In this document: positions 13,201 through 21,993 of the stretch, one piece after another | Layout of the letters: the number at the start of each line of letters is the position of its first letter | Numbering within the stretch: the first letter of the stretch is position 1 | DNA from: Nematostella vectensis | Lineage: Eukaryota; Cnidaria; Anthozoa; Actiniaria; Edwardsiidae | Assembly (NCBI RefSeq): GCF_932526225.1 | Contig: NC_064047.1 | Coordinates: 12,596,460 to 12,660,459, forward strand | Direction: 5' to 3' | Length of the DNA stretch: 64,000 bases | Position numbers and translations under genes: made by a program | The notes under the pieces: generated by a model | The model's database searches: none | The model's input: only the letters and a program-made list of their open reading frames with translations | What the model was told of the DNA's origin: nothing

Positions 13201-16200
13201 CCTATGTAGGGAGCGGTAATAATATGTTGCCAGACCTAAAAAAATATCCAGGAGTCAATGGGTTAAGTGTAGTAGTTCTTCTAGTTATCCAGGAGTCAAT
13301 GGGTTAAGTGTAGTAGTTCTTCTAGTTATCCAGGAGTCAATGGGTTAAGTGTAGTAGTTCTTCTAGTTATCCAGGAGTCAATGGGTTAAGTGTAGTAGTT
13401 CTTCTAGTTATCCAGGAGTCAATGGGTTAAGTGTAGTAGTTCTTCTAGTTATCCAGGAGTCAATGGGTTAAGTGTAGTAGTTCTTCTAGTTATCCAAATC
13501 CTGTTGATCCTTTTTTAGAACTGGTGACCCAGCTTCCAACCGCAACGGAGAGAGTCACTTTGGCAGGTAAATGACATCAAGAAGCAAAATGTATAGAGCC
13601 ATTAGTCAGTCGCTAAGTCAGGGCCTGGGACAGAGATCAGTAACCGAAGACTCGTTACCATGGAAACATGGTCGCCATGTTCGGTTAGTCTTAACTTTAA
13701 ACACCAATGACCATGTTGAGAAAAACAGCGGAGGAAGCAGTTTTTACTAGATGATTGACATGGGAGACTTATAAAAAAATTGATATCTTTCAGCTAAATA
13801 ATATGCTCCTTACGAGGTCAGCAAACGTAGCTATCATTTTTTTATCAGCTTCATTACTTTCGACCGAGCTGCCAACGACAACAATCAACCGGTATCAAAC
13901 TTATTATATAATATTGTTGATAGAAACGAAATAACTTAATGTTAAATAAGGAATAATTCGATCAAGCTGCCAAAGACAACGGTCAGAGTTACTTCAATAG
14001 CTGAATAATTAAATCAACAGATATTCAACTTGTTATATAACACTGATCGACCCAAAATAAACTAATGTTAATAACAATAACAATAATTTCTTATTAGTGT
14101 CGTCGACCAGGTTGCCAACGACAACGATGGGAGTTACTTCGAAAGGGGAAAAATACAATCAACTGATATCAAACGTTTTATACATTTTTTTTATGATCGA
14201 AACGAAAAAAATTGATGATCCTAATGATAACTTATTAGTAATTTCTTATTAGTATCTTCAAACGAGCTTCCAACGCCAACGAAAAGAGTTACTTCAGAAG
14301 ATGAATGACACAATAAACAGATATCCAACTTAATATAATATTATATTGCTCATCAACGCAAAATAAACTAATGTGAAAAATAATAAATAACCAATAATTT
14401 CTTATTAGTATCCTCGACCGAGCAGCCCACCACAACGGAGAGAGTTACTTCAAAAGGTGAATGATACAACAAACAATTATCAATTTTTTTATATATTGCT
14501 CATCAAAGCGCAATGAATCAATGTCAAAAATGATGAAATGAGTACCAACAATTTCGTATAGTAACGTCGACTGTCAACAACAACGTAGAGAATAACTTCA
14601 GCATATGATTAGACACAAGGATCCGATAAAAGACAGTGATATTTTTCATATATGAAAACTGCACCATAGCTAAGCTAACATAATATATACTTTTTAAATC
14701 GCTAAGTCCTTTCGTTTTTAATTGGCCGTGAGCTATATTTCGTCATCAGCCTATAATACACCAAAAACTGGAAATCGACTCTTCCAGTCGATTTCCAGTT
14801 TTTGGTATATTGTATTCATTGTTCTGGTACGAGATCGCGGCAGTTTGGGCTTTTTGATTCTATTCGTCATCAGCCTGCAATGCACTAGCTGTGAACCAGA
14901 ATTCTTGTAGGCGCAAGTAAGCGCCACCATCGAAAAAGCGCTGGCTTCGCTATGAACAAAGTGATCTTGCTTATATGCAAAATGCTTCATATACAATTAC
15001 CGCAATTCTTATCTGCACGTGATCCCATGGAACATATTGTGAGAAATAGGTGTAATAAAAATGCTATCATCTTTTTTTATCAGCTTCATCGTCGTTTACC
15101 GAGCTGCCAACGACAACAGAGAGAGTTACTTCAGAAGGTGAATGATACAAACTACTGATATCCAACTTAATATATATTGATCATCAACGCGAAATAAATT
15201 AATGTCAAAAACAAAAATAACCAATAATTTCTTATTAGTATCTTCGACCGAGCTGCCAACGACAACGGAGAGAGTTACTTCAAAAGGTGAATGATATGCA
15301 CCAAGAACGAATGAACAATCTGCAATTTAAGGCACTTTTATTGAAAACGCACCATAAGATATCAATCCAAAGACCTTACAGTTATATTTTTACCAGCCTC
15401 ATCCCCGATGACCGAGCTGCCAACTGTAGCTCTTGGCGTCATTCTCGTGCAAGTCAGGGCGCGCGCTGAAGACATTTTAAAATTGAAAACTTTTGCTTCA
15501 ATTTCTATTCCAGCTCACAGTAGAGCAATAAGAAAACAGTCTATAAGAAAATCAATCAGTTGAACTGCAAGTTTTGAGCTTGTAGTTTTTGTTCTAATGA
15601 AAAAATTGTTGCATGGATTTTTGTGGATTGCGAATGGCAAAAATAAGAGCGTGCTCGTGGCGTAATTTCAGTGCACGTCAGGGCGCGCAGAAGACACTTT
15701 TCGCATTTTTAGTGTAAACACTGGAATATTAAATAAAATTTCACAAAAATTAAAAACTAAAATAAAAATTTCACAGTTGCCCTCGAAACTTTGCTTTTCG
15801 GCCAACTGTTTATTTTTCGTACCATTTCTCATCCTTGGACATTATCCGTCGACATTCCAGCCGCCAGAATGGGTTTATTTACTAAATAATTTCCTATTAG
15901 TTTCGTCGACCAGGCTGCCAACGACAACAGTGGGAGTTATTTCGAAAGGTGAAAATACAATTAACTGATATCAGACTTTTTATAGATTATTGTCCAAACG
16001 AACTAAATTAATGCTTATAATGAGAACCAATAATTTCTTATTAGTATCTTCAAACGAGCTGCCAACGACAACAGAGAGAGTAACTTTAAAAGGTAAATGA
16101 TAAAATATACAGATATATATATTTTTTTAAATACTGCTCGTCGAAACGGAATGAATCATTGTTAAAAATAATTAAATAAGTACCAATAATTTCTTAATAG

Positions 16201-19200
16201 TATCGTCGACCGAGCTGTCAACAACAACGGAGAGAATTGCTTAAGCATATGATCAGGCACTAAGTTTTAAAAAGCCGTGATGTTTTTAATCTATGAAAAC
16301 TGCACCATAGATAAGCTAACATAATATATACTTTCAAAATCGCTACGTCTATTCGTTTTTGATTGGCCAAGAGCTATATGTCGTCATCAGCCTGCAATGC
16401 ACTAGCTGTGAACCAGAATTCTTGCAGGCGCAAGTAGGCGCCATAATTGAAAAAGCGCTGGCTTCGCTATGAACAAAGTGATCTTGCTTATATGCAAAAT
16501 GCACTACATCCAATTACTGCAATTCTTATCTCCACGTGATCACATGGAAAATATTGTGAGAAATGGGTGTAATAAAAATGCTATCATCTTTTTTTATCAG
16601 CTCCGTCGTCGTTTACCGTGCTGCCAACGACAACGGAGAGAGTTACTTCAAAAGGTGAATGATACAAAGTACTGATATCCAACTTAATTATATATATCAA
16701 TCATCAACGCGAAATAAATTAATGTCAAAAACAAAAATAACCAATAATTTTTTATTAGTATCTACCACCGAGCTGCCAACGACAACGGAGAGAATTACTT
16801 CAAAAGGTGAATGATATGCACCAAGAACGAATAAACAATCTGCAATAATTTATGGCACTTTTACTGAAAATGCACCATAAGATATCAATCCAAAGACCTT
16901 AAGGTTATATTTTTACCAGCTTCATCCCCGATGACCGAGCTGCCAACTGAAGCTCGTGGCGTCATTCTCGTGCAAGTCAGGGCGCGCGCTGAAGACATTT
17001 TAAAATTGAAAACTTTTGCTTCAATTTCTATTCCAGCTCACAGTAGAGCAATAAGAAAACAGTCTATAAGAAAATCAATCAGTTGAACTGCAAGTTTTGA
17101 GCTTGTAGTTTTTGTTCTAATGAAAAAATTGTTGCATGGATTTTTGTGGATTGCGAATGGCAAAAATAAGAGCGTGCTCGTGGCGTAATTTCAGTGCACG
17201 TCAGGGCGCGCAGAAGACACTTTTCGCATTTTTAGGGTAAACACTGGAATATTAAATAAAATTTCACAAAAATTAAAAACTAAAATAAAAATTTCACAGT
17301 TGCCCTCGAAACTTTGCTTTTCGGCCAACTGTTTATTTTTCGTACCATTTCTCATCCTTGGACATTATCCGTCGACATTCCAGCCGCCAGAATGGGTTTA
17401 TTTACTAAATAATTTCTTATTAGTTTCGTCGACCAGGCTGCCAACGACAACAGTGGGAGTTATTTCGAAAGGTGAAAATACAATTAACTGATATCAGACT
17501 TTTTATAGATTATTGTCCAAACGAACTAAATTAATGCTTATAATGAGAACCAATAATTTCTTATTAGTATCTTCAAACGAGCTGCCAACGACAACAGAGA
17601 GAGTAACTTCAAAAGGTAAATGATAAAATATACAGATATATATATTTTTTTTAAATACTGCTCGTCGAAACGGAATGAATCATTGTTAAAAATAATTAAA
17701 AAAGTACCAATAATTTCTTAATAGTATCGTCGACCGAGCTGTTAACAACAACGGAGAGAATTGCTTAAGCATATTATCAGGCACTAAGTTTTAAAAAGCC
17801 GTGATGTTTTTAATCTATGAAAACTGCACCATAGATAAGCTAACATAATATATACTTTCAAAATCGCTACGTCTATTCGTTTTTGATTGGCCGTTAGCTA
17901 TATGTCGTCATCAGCCTGCAATGCACTAGCTGTGAACCAGAATTCTTGCAGGCGCAAGTAGGCGCCATAATTGAAAAAGCGCTGGCTTCGCTATGAACAA
18001 AGTGATCTTGCTTATATGCAAAATGCACTACATCCAATTACTGCAATTCTTATCTCCACGTGATCACATGGAAAATATTGTGAGAAATGGGTGTAATAAA
18101 AATGCTATCATCTTTTTTTATCAGCTCCGTCGTCGTTTACCGTGCTGCCAACGACAACGGAGAGAGTTACTTCAAAAGGTGAATGATACAAAGTACTGAT
18201 ATCCAACTTAATTATATATATCAATCATCAACGCGAAATAAATTAATGTCAAAAACAAAAATAACCAATAATTTTTTATTAGTATCTACCACCGAGCTGC
18301 CAACGACAACGGAGAGAATTACTTCAAAAGGTGAATGATAAGCACCAAGAACGAATAAACAATCTGCAATAATTTATGGCACTTTTACTGAAATTGCACC
18401 ATAAGATATCAATCCAAAGACCTTAAGGTTATATTTTTACCAGCTTCATCCCCGATGACCGAGCTGCCAACTGAAGCTCGTGGCGTCATTCTCGTGCAAG
18501 TCAGCGCGCGCGCTGAAGACATTTCAAAATTGAAAACTTTTGCTTCGATTTCTATTCCAGCTCTCAGTAGAGCAATAAGAAAACCGTCTAGAAGAAAATC
18601 AATCAGTTGAACTGCAAGTTTTGAGCTTGTAGTTTTTGTTCTAATGAAAAAATTGTTGCATGGATTTTTGTGGATTGCGAATGGCAAAAATAAGAGCGTG
18701 CTCGTGGCGTTATTTCAGTGCACGTCAGGGCGCGCAGAAGACACTTTTCGCATTTTTAGTGTAAACACTGGAATATTAAATAAAATTTCACAAAAATTAA
18801 AAAAATAAAATAAAAATTTCACAGTTGCCCTCGAAACTTTGCTTTTCGGCCAACTGTTTATTTTTCGTACCATTTCTCATCCTTGGACATTATCCGTCGA
18901 CATTCCAGCCGCCAGAATGGGTTTATTTACTAAATGATTTCTTATTAGTTTCGTCGACCAGGCTGCCAACGACAACGGTGGGAGTTATTTCGAAAGGTGA
19001 AAATACAATTAAATGATATCAGACTTTTTATAGATTATTGTCCAAACGAACTAAATTAATGCTTATAATGAGAACCAATAATTTCTTATTAGTATCTTCA
19101 AACGAGCTGCCAACGACAACAGAGAGAGTAACTTCAAAAGGTAAATGATAAAATATGCAGATATATTTTTTTTTAAATACTGCTCGTCGAAACGGAATGA

Positions 19201-21993
19201 ATCATTGTTAAAAATAATTAAATAAGTACCAATAATTTCTTAATAGTATCGTCGACCGAGCTGTCAACAACAACGGAGAGAATTGCTTAAGCATATGATC
19301 AGGCACTGAGTTTTAAAAAGCCGTGATATTTTTAATCTATGAAAACTGCACCATAGATAAGCTAACATAATATATACTTTTAAAATCGCTACGTCTATTC
19401 GTTTTTTATTGGCCAAGAGCTATATTTCGTCATCAGCCTGTACAGCAAAAACTGGAATTCGACTCTGCCAAATTTTCGTCTTTTATAAGACTTCTGCAGG
19501 GCAGACTGAAGAAGGTGAATTATTACAAGCTCATATACATGGGAATAGTGGCGCGAGACGCAAAAACATCACAACTGACAAAAACGCGCATCTCTACATG
19601 GGTTCCTACTACAAAAAAAAGTCATCACTATTAAGACCCCGCGGGTAGGATACGTGAGCGCTAGCCAATCAGAGGCGTATATAAAAATAACTGCTTGTTT
19701 TAAAAATAGCTTCACGGACGACATCATTGGAACATACCCTAAGACGGGGGATTCGTTCTCTTACATCATGGTCTTTTGTATGGTATCAATCCACCTTATA
19801 GTTATATTTTTTTACACCAGCTGATTCAATGTAATTATCTTATTTTTATCAGCTTCATCAGCGTCGACCGACCTGCCAACGTCACCGGAGAGGGTTACTT
19901 CAGAAGGTAAAAGATACAATCAACAGATATCCAACATAATATATATTGCCCACAACGCAAATTAAATTAATGCCAAAAACAATAATTTCTTATTAGTATC
20001 GTCGACCGAGCTTCAACAACGATTAAAAAAAATATTAGCTGAGGGGAGAGAGGAGGGATGTTATGAGATGCGCAGATATTGACCGTTTTAAGTGTGGGGA
20101 TGTAGACGCAGAGCGATACACTCCTGACCATCAGGCTCATAAAGCAGGAGTTTGTGGTTTCGTTTTTCAATTCATAAGCAGAAGTTTATGTACGAAGCTT
20201 ACTTTTTGTTTCAGATCCGACCACATCCACAAATATCCGGAGCACTGCGAAAGTGCCAATTGCAGCAGGTGTCTATTGCAGCCATACATTTTAATATTTC
20301 ATTTTTTCATACAATGTTATAGTTTTATTTTTATCTAAACATTCTTATTTTTACCCAAACTTGTTTAACTGGCTTATTTGAATACTTTTCTAGAATATAC
20401 TGCACAGTGTCGTTTGAAGATTCCTTGGAGAAATGAGCTGTCTGATAAAAGAAGTAAAGAGTATAACGACTTGCAAACGTCTTTGGAAAAAAAGGTACTT
20501 TAAAGCATCTTGCACAGGAGTACTCAGCCATCAGGATAAAGTCTCGAAGTCAAAGCACGTGTCTAGAGGGGGTCCGGTGGTCATTTGACGAGATGAGCTC
20601 AACTCCGTTTGATTCCCTCGTTGGTTGTTAAGAAAAAAATAAACATTTTATTTGTGTATTTGATAGGAAAAGTTCCTAGATAGATCTAGTCACCTATCAT
20701 TAGAACTAAGGATACCTGTTTGAACATAATTGATCCGTGATCAATGAATTGCTCATCTGGACTCAACCCTGCAATTTTCTCTGGACACGCGGCCACAGAA
20801 ACTGTAAATCTTCCATCAATCAGGACTCTATCAAAAGGGCGCCCAAAGGATTATTTATGAGCATGTTTTAGCTTGATCCTTGAAACTTTATTAAGTGCAG
20901 CCGCGTAGCAATGCAGTTCACAGTAACACCATTTTAACCACGACTTGGTGGAGCTCAGGCAACTCCAACAATTGAGAGTGCATTTTCCATCAGTTTCAGG
21001 CAACCTACAAGAATGATGCAGATTTCCAGAGAGTCAACATTGAATCGTTCAGGTGAGCCAACTTTCATTTCATTTTTTTTAAACTAAGAATTCACAGCTA
21101 TTTTCTGTGCCCCTTTCGAATATATTTTTATTTCGCTTTTTTGAGTTTTGAAGTTTGATTATCGACAGCAAGGGAAGTGTTATAGCCAAGTTTAAGCTAT
21201 TTTTCAAAACTGAGAAGAAGGACCCGCTTGGACCTTTGGCAGATGAACTCAAGGATGGGAAGCTTGGTGACATCAACGCAGATCCGAACTCGCTTAAGAT
21301 CTTACGTAAGTACACCCACACTGCACAGCAACAACAAGAATGAGCAGTACCACATCAGCTGCAATGATCCCTTATTAATAGACACTATTTGTTTCTATAT
21401 TTTGAATATTTCAACTGCACAGCAGCTGGTATTTGATTCAAATGCGAACAAAACAATAACGGCAACAGGATAAGATTTGACAAGTTTATTATTTTGCTTT
21501 GCTTTGTTCATGAATAGGCCCCCAAGAGAAAGAACAAGAAGAATCTTCTCAGACCGAAATTGTGGTAATCGCTGTGGTTGTGGTCATTGTTGCTGTCCTA
21601 GTGGCTGTCGCTTGCTGTATACTGTTCCGTCGTAAATACTACTACTACGACTTGGAAAAGAAATCTCGCAAGCCACCAGAGAAGGATCCTGAACGCTTCA
21701 CATACGAGAATCCCGAGTACTGTGACATCCCTGAGCTGGAAAACAACCGCGAAGGCGTCACCAAGCCCGCGCCTCTTTACGAGATCATATCGCCAAGCCT
21801 TCCAACAAAGAATTACGTTGTACCTAGAGAAGTGCTTGAAGCTAAAAATCACACGTACGAGGAGCTTAAGGCAGCCAAACCGATCTATCAGACCCTGACA
21901 CCTGGAGTATCACAAGAAGAACAACAGAACAAACCCTCTTTTCAGGCAAAAGCGCGCCATAGCGTTTATCATAACGCTGGTTTTCAAAACTAG
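3216..21993 (+). CDS. Mucin-like type I transmembrane receptor with EGF, SEA and tyrosine-motif tail (gene span, 5' incomplete)
   Basis: A single plus-strand gene follows from compatible splice phases. Ectodomain exons are 3216-3330, 3687-3944, 4142-4256, 6584-6997 and 7122-7316. Then come 21 intact mini-exons of 48 or 54 nt, all phase 1-1, between 8721 and 20268. SEA-domain exons are 20394-20494, 21000-21052 and 21154-21305. The final exon is 21518-21993, encoding the membrane helix and tail with a stop at 21991-21993. The order (cysteine-rich region, cadherin-like segment, EGFs, O-glycosylation stalk, SEA, TM) resembles membrane-tethered mucins and the mucin-like NIDO/AMOP/VWD proteins of corals. 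NIDO, AMOP and VWD modules would be encoded upstream and are not visible. It probably acts at the cell surface in adhesion or as a mucosal barrier. A polyadenylation signal AATAAA lies at 22469-22474. Confidence 0.85.
4500..4590. repeat. Short degenerate tandem repeat based on TCGTCCACAA
   Basis: About five copies of a 20-24 bp unit (TCAATTCGTCCACAAA with variants) lie in the intron between 4256 and 6584. Confidence 0.7.
4676..5971. mobile_element. Non-autonomous DNA transposon with CAGTGGCGGA termini and TA target duplication
   Basis: The left end CAGTGGCGGACCTAG (4676-4690) and the right end CTAGATCCGCCACTG (5957-5971) are inverted copies with one mismatch. TA flanks both sides (4674-4675 and 5972-5973). 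No transposase is encoded. It sits in a receptor intron and carries a second element inside it. The superfamily is not certain: a TA duplication with CAGT ends suggests Tc1/mariner-like mobilisation. Confidence 0.75.
4820..5579. mobile_element. Nested MITE with TTAA flanks
   Basis: TTAA at 4820-4823 and at 5576-5579 bracket an inverted pair. The left arm runs from GCCTGGTTTCCATATAGTCG into GTCGCGACTGTCGCC. The right arm, on the other strand, runs from GGCTTGTTTTTGTATAATCG into ATCGCGACTGTCGCC. TTAA flanks are the mark of piggyBac-type insertion. The interior contains further GTCGCGAC-like palindromic words and no transposase ORF. Confidence 0.65.
5972..6583. other. Intron, no further feature seen
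   Basis: AT-rich intron sequence leading to the polypyrimidine tract and CAG at 6581-6583. I see nothing coding in it. Confidence 0.6.
6584..7316 (+). CDS. Receptor exons 4-5: cadherin-like segment and EGF-like domains
   Basis: Exon 6584-6997 (acceptor TTTTTTCAG, donor GGTAAGT) first encodes a beta-sandwich-like segment of about 85 residues ([19 protein letters not shown] ... [11 protein letters not shown]). It then encodes an EGF (CPCQNGGTC ... [12 protein letters not shown]) and starts a calcium-binding EGF ([12 protein letters not shown]). Exon 7122-7316 (acceptor CACTTTAG, donor GGTAAG) completes that EGF ([14 protein letters not shown] ... GRLC) and adds a third Cys-rich module ([14 protein letters not shown]). 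Phases are 1-1, so the reading frame is kept. Several N-x-S/T sites suggest N-glycosylation. Confidence 0.9.
7453..8555. mobile_element. Non-autonomous DNA element with about 105-bp TIRs built from GGACCCGAAACGATCC words
   Basis: The left TIR (7453-7556) starts TGTACAGGACCCGAAACG and continues through GTCCCCGAAATGAACC to GTAATTGCAGTAATG. Its complement is at 8416-8555 with the same order of words plus two extra copies of a 17-bp subrepeat. No transposase frame is visible between them. It lies in the intron after exon 7316. Its inner part and right end are also found in the second and third copies of the 2.1-kb tandem unit. Confidence 0.7.
8721..9424 (+). CDS. Receptor mini-exons, 2.1-kb unit 1
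   Basis: Two 48-nt exons. 8721-8768 (acceptor TTTCAAG, donor GGTAAAA) encodes [17 protein letters not shown] with its split glycine. 9377-9424 (acceptor TTTTTTAG, donor GGTAAAT) encodes [17 protein letters not shown]. Both are phase 1-1 and can be added or dropped without a frame change. The Thr/Pro/Ser content is typical of mucin O-glycosylation stalks. A third exon-like piece at 9706-9748 (STELPTTT core) is 43 nt long and would break the frame, so it is probably not used. Confidence 0.8.
8981..9349. repeat. 41-bp minisatellite, 9 copies
   Basis: Unit ATCCAGGAGTCAATGGGTTA + AGTGTAGTAGTTCTTCTAGTT, repeated at exact 41-bp spacing, with one C-to-T variant. It lies in the intron between the two mini-exons of unit 1. 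Confidence 0.96.
10892..11513 (+). CDS. Receptor mini-exons, 2.1-kb unit 2
   Basis: 10892-10939 and 11466-11513 repeat the two 48-nt exons of unit 1 with the same acceptors, donors and phases. The encoded peptides appear identical to unit 1. The 43-nt frame-breaking piece recurs near 11790-11835. Confidence 0.8.
11151..11438. repeat. 41-bp minisatellite, 7 copies
   Basis: The same unit as at 8981. The first copy has GGGGTC in place of GGAGTC, and the C-to-T variant copy is again second from the end. Confidence 0.95.
12986..13566 (+). CDS. Receptor mini-exons, 2.1-kb unit 3
   Basis: 12986-13033 and 13519-13566 are the third copies of the VPATKPP and ELVTQLP exons, each 48 nt, phase 1-1, with intact splice sites. 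The 43-nt piece recurs near 13845-13890. Confidence 0.8.
13246..13492. repeat. 41-bp minisatellite, 6 copies
   Basis: The third and shortest array of the same 41-bp unit. It lacks the C-to-T variant copy found in the other two. Confidence 0.95.
13950..14305 (+). pseudogene. Three decayed receptor mini-exons with lost splice donors
   Basis: Around 13955-14005 the core (AAGCTGCCAAAGACAACG) lacks both splice sites. At 14098-14145 ([17 protein letters not shown]) the acceptor TTATTAG is intact but the donor GT has become GG. At 14253-14300 ([17 protein letters not shown]) the acceptor is intact but the donor GT has become AT. Each can be recognised by comparison with intact neighbours, whose exon end reads AAAAG/GTGAATG. 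Confidence 0.75.
14409..14456 (+). CDS. Receptor mini-exon ([17 protein letters not shown])
   Basis: 48 nt, phase 1-1, acceptor TTCTTATTAG, donor GGTGAATG. It is the prototype of the LPTTTER-type stalk exons that fill the 1.52-kb units. A further decayed copy lies near 14550-14600. Confidence 0.8.
14752..14815. repeat. Perfect inverted repeat with a 5-nt loop
   Basis: CCAAAAACTGGAAATCGACT (14761-14780), then CTTCC, then its exact complement (14786-14805), with imperfect pairing outside. Parts of the same sequence occur singly near 5700 and 19446, so the palindrome is two opposed copies of a dispersed repeat. Confidence 0.9.
15084..16092 (+). CDS. Receptor mini-exons, 1.52-kb unit 1
   Basis: Four phase 1-1 exons: 15084-15137 (54 nt, [19 protein letters not shown]), 15239-15286 (48 nt, [17 protein letters not shown]), 15901-15948 (48 nt, [17 protein letters not shown]) and 16045-16092 (48 nt, [17 protein letters not shown]). 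Acceptors are TTATTAG or TTATCAG and donors GGTGAATG, GGTGAAAA or GGTAAATG. Two decayed exons lie near 15404-15460 and 16201-16248; the latter lost its donor. Confidence 0.82.
16601..17615 (+). CDS. Receptor mini-exons, 1.52-kb unit 2
   Basis: 16601-16654 (54 nt), 16759-16806, 17424-17471 and 17568-17615 (48 nt each) repeat the four exons of unit 1 with a few amino-acid changes (for example FTVLPTTT and [17 protein letters not shown]). All splice sites and phases are kept. The pieces near 16922 and 17727 are decayed. Confidence 0.82.
18125..19140 (+). CDS. Receptor mini-exons, 1.52-kb unit 3
   Basis: 18125-18178 (54 nt), 18283-18330, 18949-18996 and 19093-19140 (48 nt each), with intact acceptors and donors in phase 1-1. 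Unit 3 is closer to unit 2 than to unit 1 in its first two exons. Confidence 0.82.
19853..20268 (+). CDS. Last two receptor stalk mini-exons
   Basis: 19853-19906 (54 nt, [19 protein letters not shown], acceptor TTTATCAG, donor GGTAAAAG) and 20215-20268 (54 nt, [19 protein letters not shown], acceptor GTTTCAG, donor GGTGTCT). Both are phase 1-1. The second diverges from the LPTTTER type and leads into the SEA domain. A decayed LPTTTER exon lies near 20000. Confidence 0.8.
20394..21305 (+). CDS. Receptor SEA domain exons
   Basis: Three exons with phases 1-0, 0-2 and 2-1. 20394-20494 encodes [20 protein letters not shown]. 21000-21052 encodes [17 protein letters not shown]. 21154-21305 encodes [18 protein letters not shown] and then a linker to KIL. 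The spacing matches a SEA domain, and KGSVIAKF corresponds to the G/S autoproteolysis motif (GSVVV type) between two strands. In tethered mucins this cleavage leaves a non-covalent heterodimer at the membrane. Cleavage here is inferred. Confidence 0.82.
21518..21993 (+). CDS. Receptor last exon: transmembrane helix and cytoplasmic tail
   Basis: The acceptor is ATGAATAG at 21517. After an acidic juxtamembrane stretch (EQEESSQTE) comes a helix of about 22 residues ([20 protein letters not shown]), a basic stop-transfer (RRKYYYYD), and a tail of about 115 residues. Tyrosine motifs in the tail are [21 protein letters not shown] and YQTL. Several resemble SH2 or PTB docking sites and YxxL/YxxI sorting signals. 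The stop is followed by a 3' region of about 480 nt up to AATAAA at 22469. Confidence 0.88.

Larger units (their letters stand above)
7609..13905 (+). repeat. 2.1-kb tandem triplication inside the receptor gene
   Basis: Three near-identical units start at CAATTTAACGTTATTTG: 7609, 9786 and 11874. Periods are 2177 and 2088 bp and the third copy ends near 13905. Each unit holds the right half of the TIR element, a 48-nt mini-exon, a 41-bp minisatellite, a second 48-nt mini-exon, and a frame-breaking third exon-like piece. Differences in length are mostly due to minisatellite copy number. Sequence identity between units looks very high, so the duplications are recent or homogenised. Confidence 0.93.
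14865..19427 (+). repeat. 1.52-kb tandem triplication inside the receptor gene
   Basis: Three units begin at CGTCATCAGCCTGCAATGC: 14865, 16382 and 17906. Periods are 1517 and 1524 bp, and the third ends at 19427. Each has four intact mini-exons and two decayed ones in the same order. A 62-63 codon frame starting [10 protein letters not shown] recurs in all three (15777, 17300, 18825), but it lies across an intron and a mini-exon and is not a gene. Confidence 0.93.

Noticed and set aside
8981..13492. CRISPR-like array
   Set aside because: The 41-bp units are directly joined with no spacers, and the context is a eukaryotic intron.
15777..19016. 62-63 codon ORF ([10 protein letters not shown]...) present three times
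   Set aside because: Copied by the 1.52-kb triplication; it runs from intron into a mini-exon in a different frame from the receptor.
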